Made by a program: the position numbers and the translations under genes. Below the pieces are notes generated by a model. The model was not told where the DNA came from. It did no database searches and was given only the letters and a program-made list of their open reading frames with translations. Positions 51,457 through 59,531 of a stretch of 64,000 nucleotides of DNA are shown here, piece after piece (position 1 is the stretch's first letter; each line of letters begins with the position of its first letter). The DNA comes from JALZAI01 sp038212215 (GTDB taxonomy: Bacteria > Actinomycetota > Actinomycetes > Mycobacteriales > Jatrophihabitantaceae). The DNA is taken from positions 124,001 to 188,000 of the forward strand of contig JBBQUT010000001.1 of the NCBI GenBank assembly GCA_038212215.1, given 5' to 3'.

Positions 51457-52113
51457 GTGAGACTTGTCCTCGTCGGTCCGCCAGGTGCGGGTAAGGGTAC
51501 GCAGGCTGAATTCGTTGCTGCCCATTTCGACATTCCGAAGATTTCCACCGGTGACATCTTCCGGGCCAACGTGTCCGGAGGTACCGACCTCGGCCGCGAA
51601 GCCAAGAAGTACATGGACGCGGGCGACCTGGTGCCCGACGAGGTCACCAACGCGATGGTGCGCGACCGCATCGCCCAGGATGACGCTGCTGCCGGGTTCC
51701 TGCTCGACGGCTTTCCCCGCAACGTGGCGCAGGCCCTCGAGCTTGACGACATGCTCGTCTCGATCGGTGCGGCGCTGTCGGTGGTGCTCGATCTCGACGT
51801 CGCCCACGACGAGGTCGTCCTGCGGCTGTCCGGCCGGCGGACCTGCAAGAACTGCGGACACGTGGTGCACGTCGATCCGGGCGAGCCGGAGGACGCGACG
51901 CTCTGCGACCGGTGTGCGGGCGCGCTCTATCAGCGCGACGACGACCAGCCCGAGACCGTGCGGCACCGTCTTGAGGTGTACAGCGTCCAGACCCAGCCGC
52001 TGGTCGAGTTCTACGACAAGCGCGGTCAGCTGGTGGCCATCGATGCTCTCGGGACGGTCGAGGACGTCACCGAGCGCGCGATCGAGGCGCTGACACCGTG
52101 GACCGACAAGTAA
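51457..52113 (+). CDS. adk: Adenylate kinase (zinc LID type)
   Basis: A 218-residue enzyme, ATP + AMP = 2 ADP. The P-loop is GPPGAGKGTQ, NMP-binding region STGDIFRANVSGGTDLGREA, then DGFPRNVAQA. The LID is the long form with CKNC and CDRC, a four-Cys zinc site seen in many Gram-positive bacteria. GTG start; it lies between secY and map as in most spc operons. Confidence 0.97.
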   Translation: MRLVLVGPPGAGKGTQAEFVAAHFDIPKISTGDIFRANVSGGTDLGREAKKYMDAGDLVPDEVTNAMVRDRIAQDDAAAGFLLDGFPRNVAQALELDDMLVSIGAALSVVLDLDVAHDEVVLRLSGRRTCKNCGHVVHVDPGEPEDATLCDRCAGALYQRDDDQPETVRHRLEVYSVQTQPLVEFYDKRGQLVAIDALGTVEDVTERAIEALTPWTDK

Positions 52114-52123
52114 AGGAAGCCTG

Positions 52124-52963
52124 ATGTTCGGCGTCGCGGAGCAGATAGAGATCAAGTCGCACGACCAGGTCGCGCTGATGCGCGCCGCGGGTCTGGTGGT
52201 GGCCCGCGCACTGCGCGAAATGCGTGACGCGGCAGCACCCGGCGTCTCGACGGCGGACCTCGACGCTGTCGCGCGCGACGTGCTGCGCGACGAGGGCGCC
52301 ACCTCATCCTTCCTTGATTACGACATCGGCACGGGTCCTTACCCCGCGGTGATCTGCTCGTCGGTGAACGACCGCATAGTGCACGGGATCCCGTCCGCGC
52401 AGGAGTTGCTCGCCGAGGGCGACATCGTCTCCATCGACTTCGGCGCGATCGTCGACGGCTGGCACGGCGACGCCGCCATCAGCGTGCTCGTCGGCGAGGT
52501 CGCCGAGGACGTCCGCGAGATGTCGCAGGCATGCGAAGACTCGTTGTGGGCGGGCCTCGCGGCTGCCCGCAGCGCTGCTCGGCTCACCGACATCTCGCAT
52601 GCCGTGGAGTCGTCGGTGCGCTCGTCCGGTCGTTACGGGATTGTCGCCGGGTACGGCGGGCACGGCATCGGCACCCAAATGCACATGGCGCCGCACATCC
52701 TCAATTACGGGCGAGCAGGCAAAGGCCCGCGCCTACACGCCGGCATGACGCTCGCGATCGAGCCCATGATCACTTTGGGCGCCCGTGCGACCCAGCAGCT
52801 CTCCGACGGGTGGACGGTGAGCACGCAGGACGGTTCCTGGGCAGCGCACTGGGAGCACACCGTGGCGATTCTCGAAGACGGACCCTGGGTGCTCACCGCC
52901 GAGGACGGCGGCCGCGCGCAGCTGGACAAGCGCGGTGTCGCGCTGTCCTCGCTCGCTGCCTGA
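52124..52963 (+). CDS. map: Methionine aminopeptidase, type I
   Basis: A 279-residue dinuclear metal enzyme that removes the initiator Met. Metal ligands are visible in SIDFGAIVDGWHGDAAISV (two Asp), GGHGIGTQMHM (His), AIEPMITLG (Glu) and HWEHTVAI (Glu). EIKSHDQVALMRAAGLVVA is a typical start. The ATG is 10 bases after adk. In most actinobacteria infA follows closely; here a ~2.6-kb foreign-looking cassette intervenes. Confidence 0.96.
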   Translation: MFGVAEQIEIKSHDQVALMRAAGLVVARALREMRDAAAPGVSTADLDAVARDVLRDEGATSSFLDYDIGTGPYPAVICSSVNDRIVHGIPSAQELLAEGDIVSIDFGAIVDGWHGDAAISVLVGEVAEDVREMSQACEDSLWAGLAAARSAARLTDISHAVESSVRSSGRYGIVAGYGGHGIGTQMHMAPHILNYGRAGKGPRLHAGMTLAIEPMITLGARATQQLSDGWTVSTQDGSWAAHWEHTVAILEDGPWVLTAEDGGRAQLDKRGVALSSLAA

Positions 52964-52986
52964 TCTGGGTCGACGCGACCTTGCGC

Positions 52987-53306
52987 TCAGAGCGAGATCA
53001 GATTGCTGAGGCGTGCGGCGGCGAAGATCTCAGCTGACAGCAGTGACGACCGGCCGAGCAGGCCGGCGGGGGGGGGGGGTCGAGTTTGCTGCGCACGATC
53101 TGGAGGTTGCGGGTGGCGAGCGGCAGTGACCGCTGGTAGACCACCTCGCGGATTCCGGCCAGCAGCTGCTCATCGACAGTGGCAAGTTGGCCGCCGACGG
53201 CGATCACCCGTGGGTTGAAGAGGTTCACGGCGTCGGCCACGGCGCGTCCGAGGATACGTCCGGACCGGCGCAGTAGCTTCTGTGCCGTGACGTCACCGGT
53301 CTGCAA
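52987..53306 (-). pseudogene. ROK-family regulator/kinase remnant (C-terminus, frameshifted at a 12-G run)
   Basis: From ~53306 leftwards the frame reads GRILGRAVADAVNLFNPRVI, AVGGQLA, EQLLAGIREVVYQRSLPLAT and RNLQIVRSKLD, the C-terminal part of a ROK-family protein. The N-terminal ~280 residues, including any helix-turn-helix, are absent. At 53068-53079 there is a run of twelve G (C on the coding strand). Past it, the family-like ending AGLLGRSSLLSAEIFAAARL continues only in another frame, to a stop at 52987-52989. A run of 10 or 13 would restore the frame. The missing 5' part makes it a pseudogene regardless. Confidence 0.75.
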
Positions 53307-53722
53307 TCGTCGAGAAGAACGTCATCGAAACCGCCGAGGACGCGCTGCGACTGGCCGACGACATCGGCTTGGACAACGTCACGATTCACCTCGACACTTA
53401 GCACATGAACATCGAGGAAGACGACTTCGTGCGGCCCGTCTACCTGTTCGGTGACCGCCTCGGCTACGCGCACATCGGCGAGAATCACCGCGGCTACCTC
53501 GGCTCGGGTCATATCGACTTCACCGCGTTCTTCGGCGCTCTCGACGCGGTTGCCTACCGTGGCCCGATCACTTTCGAGAGCTTCTCGTCCGCGGTCGTGG
53601 CCCGCGGGCTGTCCAACGATCCCGCGATCTGGCGCGATCTCTGGGACGACGGCGAGGACCTTGCCCGCCATGCCCATCGCTTCATCAGCGAGCAACTTCG
53701 GCTGGTGCGTGCGGCGGCCTGA
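53306..53722 (+). pseudogene. Sugar phosphate isomerase/epimerase remnant with internal stop
   Basis: The + frame reads IVEKNVIETAEDALRLADDI, GLDNVTIHLDT, then TAG (53399-53401), then HMNIEEDDFVRPVYLFGDRL, GYAHIGENHRGYLGSGHIDF and TAFFGALDAVAYRGPITFES. This is the C-terminal half of a TIM-barrel epimerase of the D-psicose/D-tagatose 3-epimerase or IolE-like group, where HLDT(Y/F)HMNIEE is typical; the stop replaces that aromatic residue. The N-terminal half is missing and the sequence abuts the inverted ROK remnant. One deletion across a divergent promoter would explain both truncations. Confidence 0.8.
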
Positions 53723-53727
53723 CGGTG

Positions 53728-54501
53728 ATGCACCCGGACATCGATGGTCTGGTCATGCGGGTCGACGCGCTCGTCCGGTCCCGTCCGGACAGGCGCGTAA
53801 TTGTGGGCATCGTGGGCGAACCAGGATCGGGCAAGACGACCCTCGCCGAAGCGCTCGTGCTCGCCCTGCTCAACTGCCCGCTGGACTGGGCCGCACCCGC
53901 GAACCGGGTTCGGGACCGACTCCGGCCATGGATCGGCTCGCACGTTGCCCACGTACCGATGGACGGGTTCCACTTCGCCGACATCGAACTGCAGCGTCTT
54001 GGGCGAACAGGTCGCAAGGGCGCACCGGACACCTTCGATGCGGCAAGCTACGCGGCGTTGCTGCACCGCATCCGACGCGCCGACGACGACGTCTGGGCAC
54101 CGTCTTTCGACCGTGACATCGAGCAACCCGTCGCCGGCAGCATTCCGATCCTTCGCTCCACCCGAGTCGTGGTCACCGAGGGCAATTACCTCTTGATGGA
54201 CGAGCCACGGTGGACGGCTGCTCGAGCGCTGTTGGATGAGACCTGGTACTGCGACGTCGATCACGAAGTCCGCGTCCAACGCCTGGTTGCGCGCCACATG
54301 CGGTTCGGCAAATCACTCGAACAGGCTCGCGGGTGGGCGACAGGTTCGGATCAGCGCAACGCCGACGTGATCGCGGCCACGAAATCGCGCGCCGATCTCA
54401 TTATCACCGAGGACGTCGCGCCCATCCAGACCTCGACCGGCAGCACCGCGTGTTCGGTAGGGCTCGAATCCGGGCACGCTTACAGACATGCAGACACGTG
54501 A
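53728..54501 (+). CDS. P-loop nucleoside/sugar kinase family protein
   Basis: A 257-residue uridine-kinase-like protein. P-loop GEPGSGKTTLAEAL is near residue 30, followed by HVPMDGFHFADIELQRLGR and KGAPDTFDAASYAALL, RSTRVVVTEGNYLLMD and an Arg-rich LID-like helix (RVQRLVARHMRFGKSLEQAR). This group includes fructose kinases (FrcK type) found with sugar transporters, so a sugar substrate fits the epimerase beside it. The ATG at 53728 directly follows a GTG. It is intact while its two upstream partners are broken. The 3' end overlaps the aldo/keto reductase gene by 14 bases. Confidence 0.8.
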   Translation: MHPDIDGLVMRVDALVRSRPDRRVIVGIVGEPGSGKTTLAEALVLALLNCPLDWAAPANRVRDRLRPWIGSHVAHVPMDGFHFADIELQRLGRTGRKGAPDTFDAASYAALLHRIRRADDDVWAPSFDRDIEQPVAGSIPILRSTRVVVTEGNYLLMDEPRWTAARALLDETWYCDVDHEVRVQRLVARHMRFGKSLEQARGWATGSDQRNADVIAATKSRADLIITEDVAPIQTSTGSTACSVGLESGHAYRHADT

Positions 54502-55372
54502 AATCGGAAATGACACCGTCGGACGCACCAAGGTGGGTGCGATCGGCCTCGGATTGATGACGTTCGACCAGACCGGCGCCCAGCCTCGCGAGCAATTGCT
54601 CGACACTGTTAGGGCGGCTTTGGACGCAGGCGTGACCCTGTTCGACACGGCCGACGCGTACGGCCCCGGTGACGATCTCGGGGCCAGGGCACAGGGCGCG
54701 AACGAGACGCTGATCGCCGGGCTGATCGACGAACTGGGCGTGCGCGAGCAGGTATTTCTCGCGACCAAGGGCGGCCACGTGCGCACCGACGGCGGCGGCT
54801 GGGCGACGGACGGCTCGCGCGAGCACCTGCTCGCCGCGGTCGACGACAGCCTGCGCCGGCTGGGCGTCGAGCAGATCGCGTTGTGGCAGCACCACCGTCC
54901 CGACCCGCACGTCGGATACGACGAGGTGCTCGACACCTTGCTTGAGATCTACAAATCCGGAAAGGTGCGGATGGTCGGGCTGTCCAACGCTGACGCCGCG
55001 CAGATCCGCCAGGCGCAGGACGTGCTGGGCGACGCGCTGGTCAGTGTGCAGAACCAGTTCTCACCCGCGTACCGGAGCAGCCGCGCCGAAATCGACCTGT
55101 GTAGCGAGCTCGGCCTGGCGTTCCTGCCGTGGAGCCCGCTCGGCGGCTTGGGCGATGCCAAGGAGCTCGCCACCAAGAATCCGGCGTTCGCCCAGACCGC
55201 GGACGAGCTCGGCGTGAGTGCGCAACAGATTGCACTGGCCTGGGAACTGGCGCAGTCGCCTGTCGTCATCCCGATCCCCGGAGCCAAGCGCGCCGCGTCG
55301 GTCACCGACTCCGCAGCTGCCGCCGATCTCGTGTTGAGCGACGAGCAGCTCACGCGTCTCAACGATGGCTGA
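54488..55372 (+). CDS. Aldo/keto reductase
   Basis: A 294-residue NADPH-dependent oxidoreductase. The tetrad is Asp and Tyr in LFDTADAYGPGDD, Lys in FLATKGGHV and His in IALWQHHRPD; the cofactor end is VVIPIPGAKRAASVTD. It overlaps the kinase gene and is probably co-transcribed with it. It differs clearly from the reductase at 13479 (shorter, other subgroup). The substrate is unknown; a keto-sugar is conceivable from context. Confidence 0.9.
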   Translation: MQTREIGNDTVGRTKVGAIGLGLMTFDQTGAQPREQLLDTVRAALDAGVTLFDTADAYGPGDDLGARAQGANETLIAGLIDELGVREQVFLATKGGHVRTDGGGWATDGSREHLLAAVDDSLRRLGVEQIALWQHHRPDPHVGYDEVLDTLLEIYKSGKVRMVGLSNADAAQIRQAQDVLGDALVSVQNQFSPAYRSSRAEIDLCSELGLAFLPWSPLGGLGDAKELATKNPAFAQTADELGVSAQQIALAWELAQSPVVIPIPGAKRAASVTDSAAAADLVLSDEQLTRLNDG

Positions 55373-55460
55373 CGCGTCCGGGGCAACGGATTGCACCCAC
55401 AAGTGGCGCTACCGCCATGAACGGCGCCGATAGCGGCCGTTGCACTTGCGAACCGACGCG

Positions 55461-55485
55461 ACCTGCCGGGCGGGAGCCGGCAGGT
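55461..55485 (+). terminator. Hairpin between the aldo/keto reductase and infA
   Basis: ACCTGCCGG (55461-55469), loop GCGGGAG, CCGGCAGGT (55477-55485): a perfect 9-bp stem just upstream of the infA promoter. No U-tract. Probably insulates the sugar cassette from the infA operon. The rest of the 297-bp gap shows only the promoter. Confidence 0.6.
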
Positions 55486-55501
55486 CGCCGCGGCTCGTCT
55501 T

Positions 55502-55531
55502 TTGGCGTGGCTCCCATCGGCCAGCTAGACT
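55502..55531 (+). promoter_or_regulatory. infA operon promoter (TTGGCG-18-TAGACT)
   Basis: TTGGCG (55502-55507) and TAGACT (55526-55531), spacing 18 bp, start near 55538. The -10 is identical to that of rpoB. This gives infA-rpmJ-rpsM-rpsK-rpsD-rpoA-rplQ their own promoter downstream of the inserted cassette. Confidence 0.6.
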
Positions 55532-55669
55532 GAACCACTGGCGCACGCCGCCCTGTTCTCATGCCCGCTTTGGCCGTGGGTCGGAATACGGGCCCTCGCG
55601 GAGGCGCTGTGTGTAATGCAAGGATTCGTGCCGGTTTCCCGGCATGTCGTGTCACGAAAAGCGGAGGAT

Positions 55670-55891
55670 ATGCCCAAGAAAGACGGGGCCATCGAGGTCG
55701 AAGGCCGCGTGGTCGAGCCACTTCCCAATGCGATGTTCCGGGTGGAACTGAGCAACGGACACAAGGTTCTCGCCCACATCAGCGGCAAAATGCGCCAGCA
55801 CTACATCCGCATCCTTCCCGAGGATCGCGTGGTCGTTGAGCTGTCGCCGTATGACCTGACCCGAGGACGCATCGTCTACCGCTACAAGTAA
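55670..55891 (+). CDS. infA: Translation initiation factor IF-1
   Basis: A 73-residue OB-fold factor that occupies the 30S A site. MPKKDGAIEVEGRVVEPLPN, MFRVELSNGHKVLAHISGKM and LTRGRIVYRYK are canonical. I chose the ATG at 55670 (SD GGAGGA); codons upstream are not conserved in character. Confidence 0.98.
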   Translation: MPKKDGAIEVEGRVVEPLPNAMFRVELSNGHKVLAHISGKMRQHYIRILPEDRVVVELSPYDLTRGRIVYRYK

Positions 55892-55958
55892 ACCGCACCA
55901 CGAGGCAATTTCGCCGCTACCGCACCCACCAGCCACTGCAGCAAGAAGGGCCCAGACC

Positions 55959-56072
55959 GTGAAGGTCAAGCCGAGTGTCAAGCCGATCTGCGACAAGTGC
56001 AAGGTCATCCGTCGCAACGGCCGGGTCATGGTGATCTGCGAGAACCTGCGCCACAAGCAGCGTCAGGGCTGA
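55959..56072 (+). CDS. rpmJ: 50S ribosomal protein L36
   Basis: A 37-residue protein from a GTG: MKVKPSVKPICDKCKVIRRN, then GRVMVICENLRHKQRQG. The zinc site is Cys11, Cys14, Cys27 and His32, so it is the C+ form. AGAAGGG upstream. It lies between infA and rpsM as usual. Confidence 0.97.
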   Translation: MKVKPSVKPICDKCKVIRRNGRVMVICENLRHKQRQG

Positions 56073-56116
56073 GCAGAGCCGAACCCAGCACCACCACAGC
56101 AGGCGTACACCACCTC

Positions 56117-56176
56117 GTCCCGCCCGGGACGCAGGGCACCTCCGGACGCGAAGGCCGGAGCCCGATCTGGATCGGG
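56117..56176 (+). promoter_or_regulatory. Three consecutive small hairpins in the rpmJ-rpsM spacer
   Basis: GTCCCG-CC-CGGGAC (56117-56130), CTCCGG / CCGGAG (56140-56145 with 56155-56160) and CCCGATC-TG-GATCGGG (56161-56176) lie in tandem, ending 51 bases before the rpsM ATG. In E. coli the rpsM leader is the S4-binding site for alpha-operon autoregulation; a similar role here is only inferred from position. Confidence 0.4.
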
Positions 56177-56226
56177 AACGGGTACGCCGCACACCTTCGC
56201 CGAACGAGATCCGGAGAACCAGCCGT

Positions 56227-56607
56227 ATGGCACGTCTTGCCGGCGTCGACCTGCCCCGCGAAAAGCGGATGGAGATCGCGCTCACCTACATCTACGGCCT
56301 CGGCCGTACCCGAGCCAAGGCCACCCTCGAAGCGACCGGAGTCAGCCCGGACCTGCGCGCCCGCGACCTGACCGACGACGACCTCGTCCGGCTGCGCGAC
56401 TACATCGACACGAACTACCGCGTCGAGGGTGATCTGCGCCGCGAGGTCGCAGCCGACATTCGGCGCAAGGTCGAGATCGGGTGTTACCAGGGCATTCGGC
56501 ACCGCCGCGGCCTGCCCGTGCACGGTCAGCGCACCAAGACCAACGCCCGTACGCGCAAGGGTCCCAAGAAGACCATTGCCGGCAAGAAGAAGGTTGGTAA
56601 GAAGTAA
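56227..56607 (+). CDS. rpsM: 30S ribosomal protein S13
   Basis: A 126-residue 30S head protein bridging to L5. ARLAGVDLPREKRMEIALTY, IYGLGRTRAKATLEATGV and GIRHRRGLPVHGQRTKTNAR are canonical, and the basic tail is rich in Lys/Gly. The TAA overlaps the rpsK ATG by one base. Confidence 0.98.
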   Translation: MARLAGVDLPREKRMEIALTYIYGLGRTRAKATLEATGVSPDLRARDLTDDDLVRLRDYIDTNYRVEGDLRREVAADIRRKVEIGCYQGIRHRRGLPVHGQRTKTNARTRKGPKKTIAGKKKVGKK

Positions 56608-57011
56608 TGCCACCTCAGGCACGCAAGGCGGGCGCGAAGAAGGTCCGCCGCAAGGAGAAGAAGAACGTCGCCGTGGGCCACGCCCACATCAAGAGCACGT
56701 TCAACAACACCATCGTCTCGATCACCGACCCGCAGGGCAACGTGATCAGCTGGGCGTCCGCCGGTCACGTCGGCTTCAAGGGCTCGCGTAAGTCCACCCC
56801 GTACGCGGCGCAGATGGCCGCGGAGAGCGCTGCGCGAAAGGCTCAGGAGCACGGGCTGAAGAAGGTCGATGTGTTCGTCAAGGGGCCAGGCTCCGGTCGC
56901 GAGACCGCGATCCGATCGCTCCAGGCGACCGGCCTTGAGGTCGGCACCATTTCCGACGTCACCCCGCAGCCGCACAACGGCTGCCGTCCGCCCAAGCGCC
57001 GGAGGGTTTGA
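56607..57011 (+). CDS. rpsK: 30S ribosomal protein S11
   Basis: A 134-residue platform protein. GHAHIKSTFNNTIVSITDPQ, GNVISWASAGHVGFKGSRKS and VKGPGSGRETAIRSLQATG are canonical, ending in NGCRPPKRRRV. Confidence 0.98.
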   Translation: MPPQARKAGAKKVRRKEKKNVAVGHAHIKSTFNNTIVSITDPQGNVISWASAGHVGFKGSRKSTPYAAQMAAESAARKAQEHGLKKVDVFVKGPGSGRETAIRSLQATGLEVGTISDVTPQPHNGCRPPKRRRV

Positions 57012-57017
57012 TCCAGT

Positions 57018-57623
57018 ATGGCTCGTTACACCGGTCCCGCCACGCGAATCTCGCGCCGGCTCAACGTCGACCTGGTCGGCGGCGACACCTCCTTCGAGCG
57101 CCGTCCCTACCCGCCCGGCCAGCACGGCCGGGCGCGCATCAAGCAGAGCGAATACCTGCTGCAGATGCAGGAGAAGCAGAAGGCCAAGTACAGCTACGGC
57201 GTGCTGGAGAAGCAGTTCCGCCGTTACTACCGTGAGGCTGTCAACCTGCACGGCAAGACCGGCGACAACCTGCTGCAGATTCTCGAATCGCGCCTGGACA
57301 ACGTCGTCTACCGTGCTGGCATCGCCCGCACACGCCGGATGGCCCGGCAGCTGGTCAGCCACGGCCACTTCGTGGTGAACGGCCAGAAGGTCGACATCCC
57401 GAGCTATCGCGTGTCGCAGTGGGACATCATCGACGTCAAGGCGAAGTCACTCGAGACGACGCCCTTCCTGATCGCCCGCGAGACCTTCGGCGATCGTCCG
57501 GTGCCGGCCTGGCTGCAGGTCGTTCCCGACCGGTTGCGCGTGCTCGTCCACCAGCTTCCGGTCCGCGCCCAGATCGACATTCCGGTCCAGGAGCAGTTGA
57601 TCGTCGAGCTGTACTCCAAGTAG
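57018..57623 (+). CDS. rpsD: 30S ribosomal protein S4
   Basis: A 201-residue assembly-initiator of the 30S body. It is the zinc-free form (ARYTGPATRISRRLNVDLVG). GEKQKAKY-type segment reads EKQKAKYSYGVLEKQFRRYY, and the S4 RNA-binding domain is ESRLDNVVYRAGIARTRRMA to GHFVVNGQKVDIPSY. Confidence 0.98.
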   Translation: MARYTGPATRISRRLNVDLVGGDTSFERRPYPPGQHGRARIKQSEYLLQMQEKQKAKYSYGVLEKQFRRYYREAVNLHGKTGDNLLQILESRLDNVVYRAGIARTRRMARQLVSHGHFVVNGQKVDIPSYRVSQWDIIDVKAKSLETTPFLIARETFGDRPVPAWLQVVPDRLRVLVHQLPVRAQIDIPVQEQLIVELYSK

Positions 57624-57690
57624 TTCCCGCACCACACCTGTCAACGGGCCGCCATATAGCGGGTGGTCCACGACCGCAAGGAGCAACACT

Positions 57691-58719
57691 GTGCTGATCT
57701 CTCAGCGCCCGTCCCTGTCCGAGGAGCCGATCGCCGACAACCGGTCGCGCTTCGTCATCGAACCGCTCGAGCCCGGCTTCGGCTACACGCTCGGCAACTC
57801 TCTTCGCCGCACCCTGCTGTCATCGATTCCCGGTGCGGCCGTCACGAGCATCCGCATCGACGGCGTCCTGCACGAGTTCACGACCGTCGAGGGCGTGAAG
57901 GAGGACGTCACCGACATCATCTTGAACCTCAAGGAGCTGGTCGTCAGTTCCGAGAGCGACGAGCCGGTCGTGATGTACCTGCGTAAGCAAGGCCCCGGAG
58001 AGGTCACCGCCGCCGACATCGCGCCGCCGGCTGGGGTCGTCGTGCACAATCCCGATCTCAAGATCGCGACAATCAACAAGAAGGGCCGGCTCGAGGTCGA
58101 ACTGGTCGTCGAGCGCGGCCGCGGCTACGTGACCGCCGTGCAGAACAAGCAGCCCGGCCAGGAGATCGGCCGCATTCCGGTCGACTCGATCTACTCGCCG
58201 GTCCTCAAGGTCACCTATGCCGTCGAGGCGACCCGCGTCGAGCAGCGCACCGACTTCGATCGGCTCGTCGTCGATGTCGAGACCAAGAACTCGATGACCC
58301 CGCGCGACGCCGTGGCATCGGCCGGACACACGCTCGTCGAGTTGTTCGGGCTGTTCCGCGAGCTCAACGACGAGGCCGAGGGCATCGACGTCGGGCCGTC
58401 GCCCGCCGAGGTCGCCGACATCGCGGCGTTCTCGATGCCGATCGAGGATCTTGACCTGACGGTCCGCTCGTACAACTGCCTCAAGCGTGAGGGCATCCAC
58501 ACCGTGGGTGAGCTCGTCGGACGCAGCGAGGCGGACCTGCTGGACATCCGTAACTTCGGCTCGAAGTCCATCGACGAGGTCAAGGTCAAGCTGCACGGCT
58601 TGGGCCTGTCGCTCAAGGACAGCCCGCCCGGATTCGAGTTGCCCAGCACCAGTGTCGAGTCCTACGGCGACGACGACTTCGACGGCGACAGCGACTTCGC
58701 CGAGACCGAGCAGCTCTAA
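57691..58719 (+). CDS. rpoA: DNA-directed RNA polymerase alpha subunit
   Basis: A 342-residue subunit. The assembly domain (NRSRFVIEPLEPGFGYTLGN, SLRRTLLSSIPGAAV) and the C-terminal DNA- and activator-binding domain (LDLTVRSYNCLKREGIHTVG, SEADLLDIRNFGSKSIDEVK) are joined by the usual linker. The acidic tail DDDFDGDSDFAETEQL ends it. GTG start with AAGGAG upstream. Confidence 0.98.
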   Translation: MLISQRPSLSEEPIADNRSRFVIEPLEPGFGYTLGNSLRRTLLSSIPGAAVTSIRIDGVLHEFTTVEGVKEDVTDIILNLKELVVSSESDEPVVMYLRKQGPGEVTAADIAPPAGVVVHNPDLKIATINKKGRLEVELVVERGRGYVTAVQNKQPGQEIGRIPVDSIYSPVLKVTYAVEATRVEQRTDFDRLVVDVETKNSMTPRDAVASAGHTLVELFGLFRELNDEAEGIDVGPSPAEVADIAAFSMPIEDLDLTVRSYNCLKREGIHTVGELVGRSEADLLDIRNFGSKSIDEVKVKLHGLGLSLKDSPPGFELPSTSVESYGDDDFDGDSDFAETEQL

Positions 58720-58775
58720 TCCCTCACCTGTTGATCCCAGGACACTGTCTACAACTGCAGTACTAGGAGCACGAC

Positions 58776-59468
58776 ATGCCTACGCCCACGAAGGGCCCCC
58801 GCTTCGGCGGTAGTCCCGCGCACGAGCGGCTTATGCTCGCGAATCTCGCGACCGCGCTGTTCGAGCACGACCGGATCACCACCACCGAGGCCAAGGCGAA
58901 GCGGCTGCGCCCGCTCGCCGAGCGGTTGATCACGTTCGCCAAGCGTGGTGACCTGCACGCGCGTCGACAGGTGATGACGGTCATCCGCGACAAGGACGTT
59001 GTGCACAAGCTGTTCGCCGAGATCGGCCCGAAGTTCGCTGAGCGACCCGGTGGTTACACGCGGATCGTGAAGAAAGCCCCGCGCAAGGGCGACAACGCGC
59101 AGATGGCGATCATCGAGTTGGTCGAGCAGATGTCGGCGGCCGCCGCCACTGTCCGGGAGGCCGAGCGCGCCCGCGGCACGAGAACGGCCCCGAAGAACGC
59201 TCCGACCGGACGTACCAAGGAGATCGCCGAAGACGCCGCGTCGGAGTCTGCGACGGCTGCTGGGGTGGCTGCCGATGCTGCGGCTGCCGACGAGGGTTTG
59301 ACCGCTCTCGGCACGTCGAGCGATGAAGCTCAGGACGCTGCCGATGTGGCGGGCGATGCGCCCGAGGCCGGTGGCGAGCTGGCGGCCGCACCGTCGGCTG
59401 AGGTAGCAGCCGACGAGGCGCCGGCTGCGGACGTGCCGGCGCAGGACGCGCAGGACGACAGCAAGTAG
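58776..59468 (+). CDS. rplQ: 50S ribosomal protein L17 with long acidic tail
   Basis: A 230-residue L17. Residues 1-~118 are the standard protein (PTPTKGPRFGGSPAHERLML, ANLATALFEHDRITTTEAKA, AERPGGYTRIVKKAPRKGDN). The remaining ~110 residues are a disordered Ala/Asp/Glu-rich extension (SESATAAGVAADAAAADEGL ... AADEAPAADVPAQDAQDDSK). Bacterial L17 is usually ~115-200 residues, longer in actinobacteria, so this is at the long end. Confidence 0.95.
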   Translation: MPTPTKGPRFGGSPAHERLMLANLATALFEHDRITTTEAKAKRLRPLAERLITFAKRGDLHARRQVMTVIRDKDVVHKLFAEIGPKFAERPGGYTRIVKKAPRKGDNAQMAIIELVEQMSAAAATVREAERARGTRTAPKNAPTGRTKEIAEDAASESATAAGVAADAAAADEGLTALGTSSDEAQDAADVAGDAPEAGGELAAAPSAEVAADEAPAADVPAQDAQDDSK

Positions 59469-59478
59469 ACAACCCGCT

Positions 59479-59531
59479 CGTCGAGCGACGGAATCCCACC
59501 ATGACTGATGGTGCGGATCCGTCGCTCGACG
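59479..59531 (+). promoter_or_regulatory. Long hairpin enclosing the annotated truA start codon
   Basis: CGTCGAGCGACGGA (59479-59492) is the perfect complement of TCCGTCGCTCGACG (59518-59531), and inside it CACCAT (59497-59502) pairs with ATGGTG (59508-59513) around GACTG. The ATG at 59501 therefore sits at the hairpin apex. It lies 10 bases after rplQ and could be the alpha-operon terminator, a translational lock on truA, or both. Confidence 0.75.
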
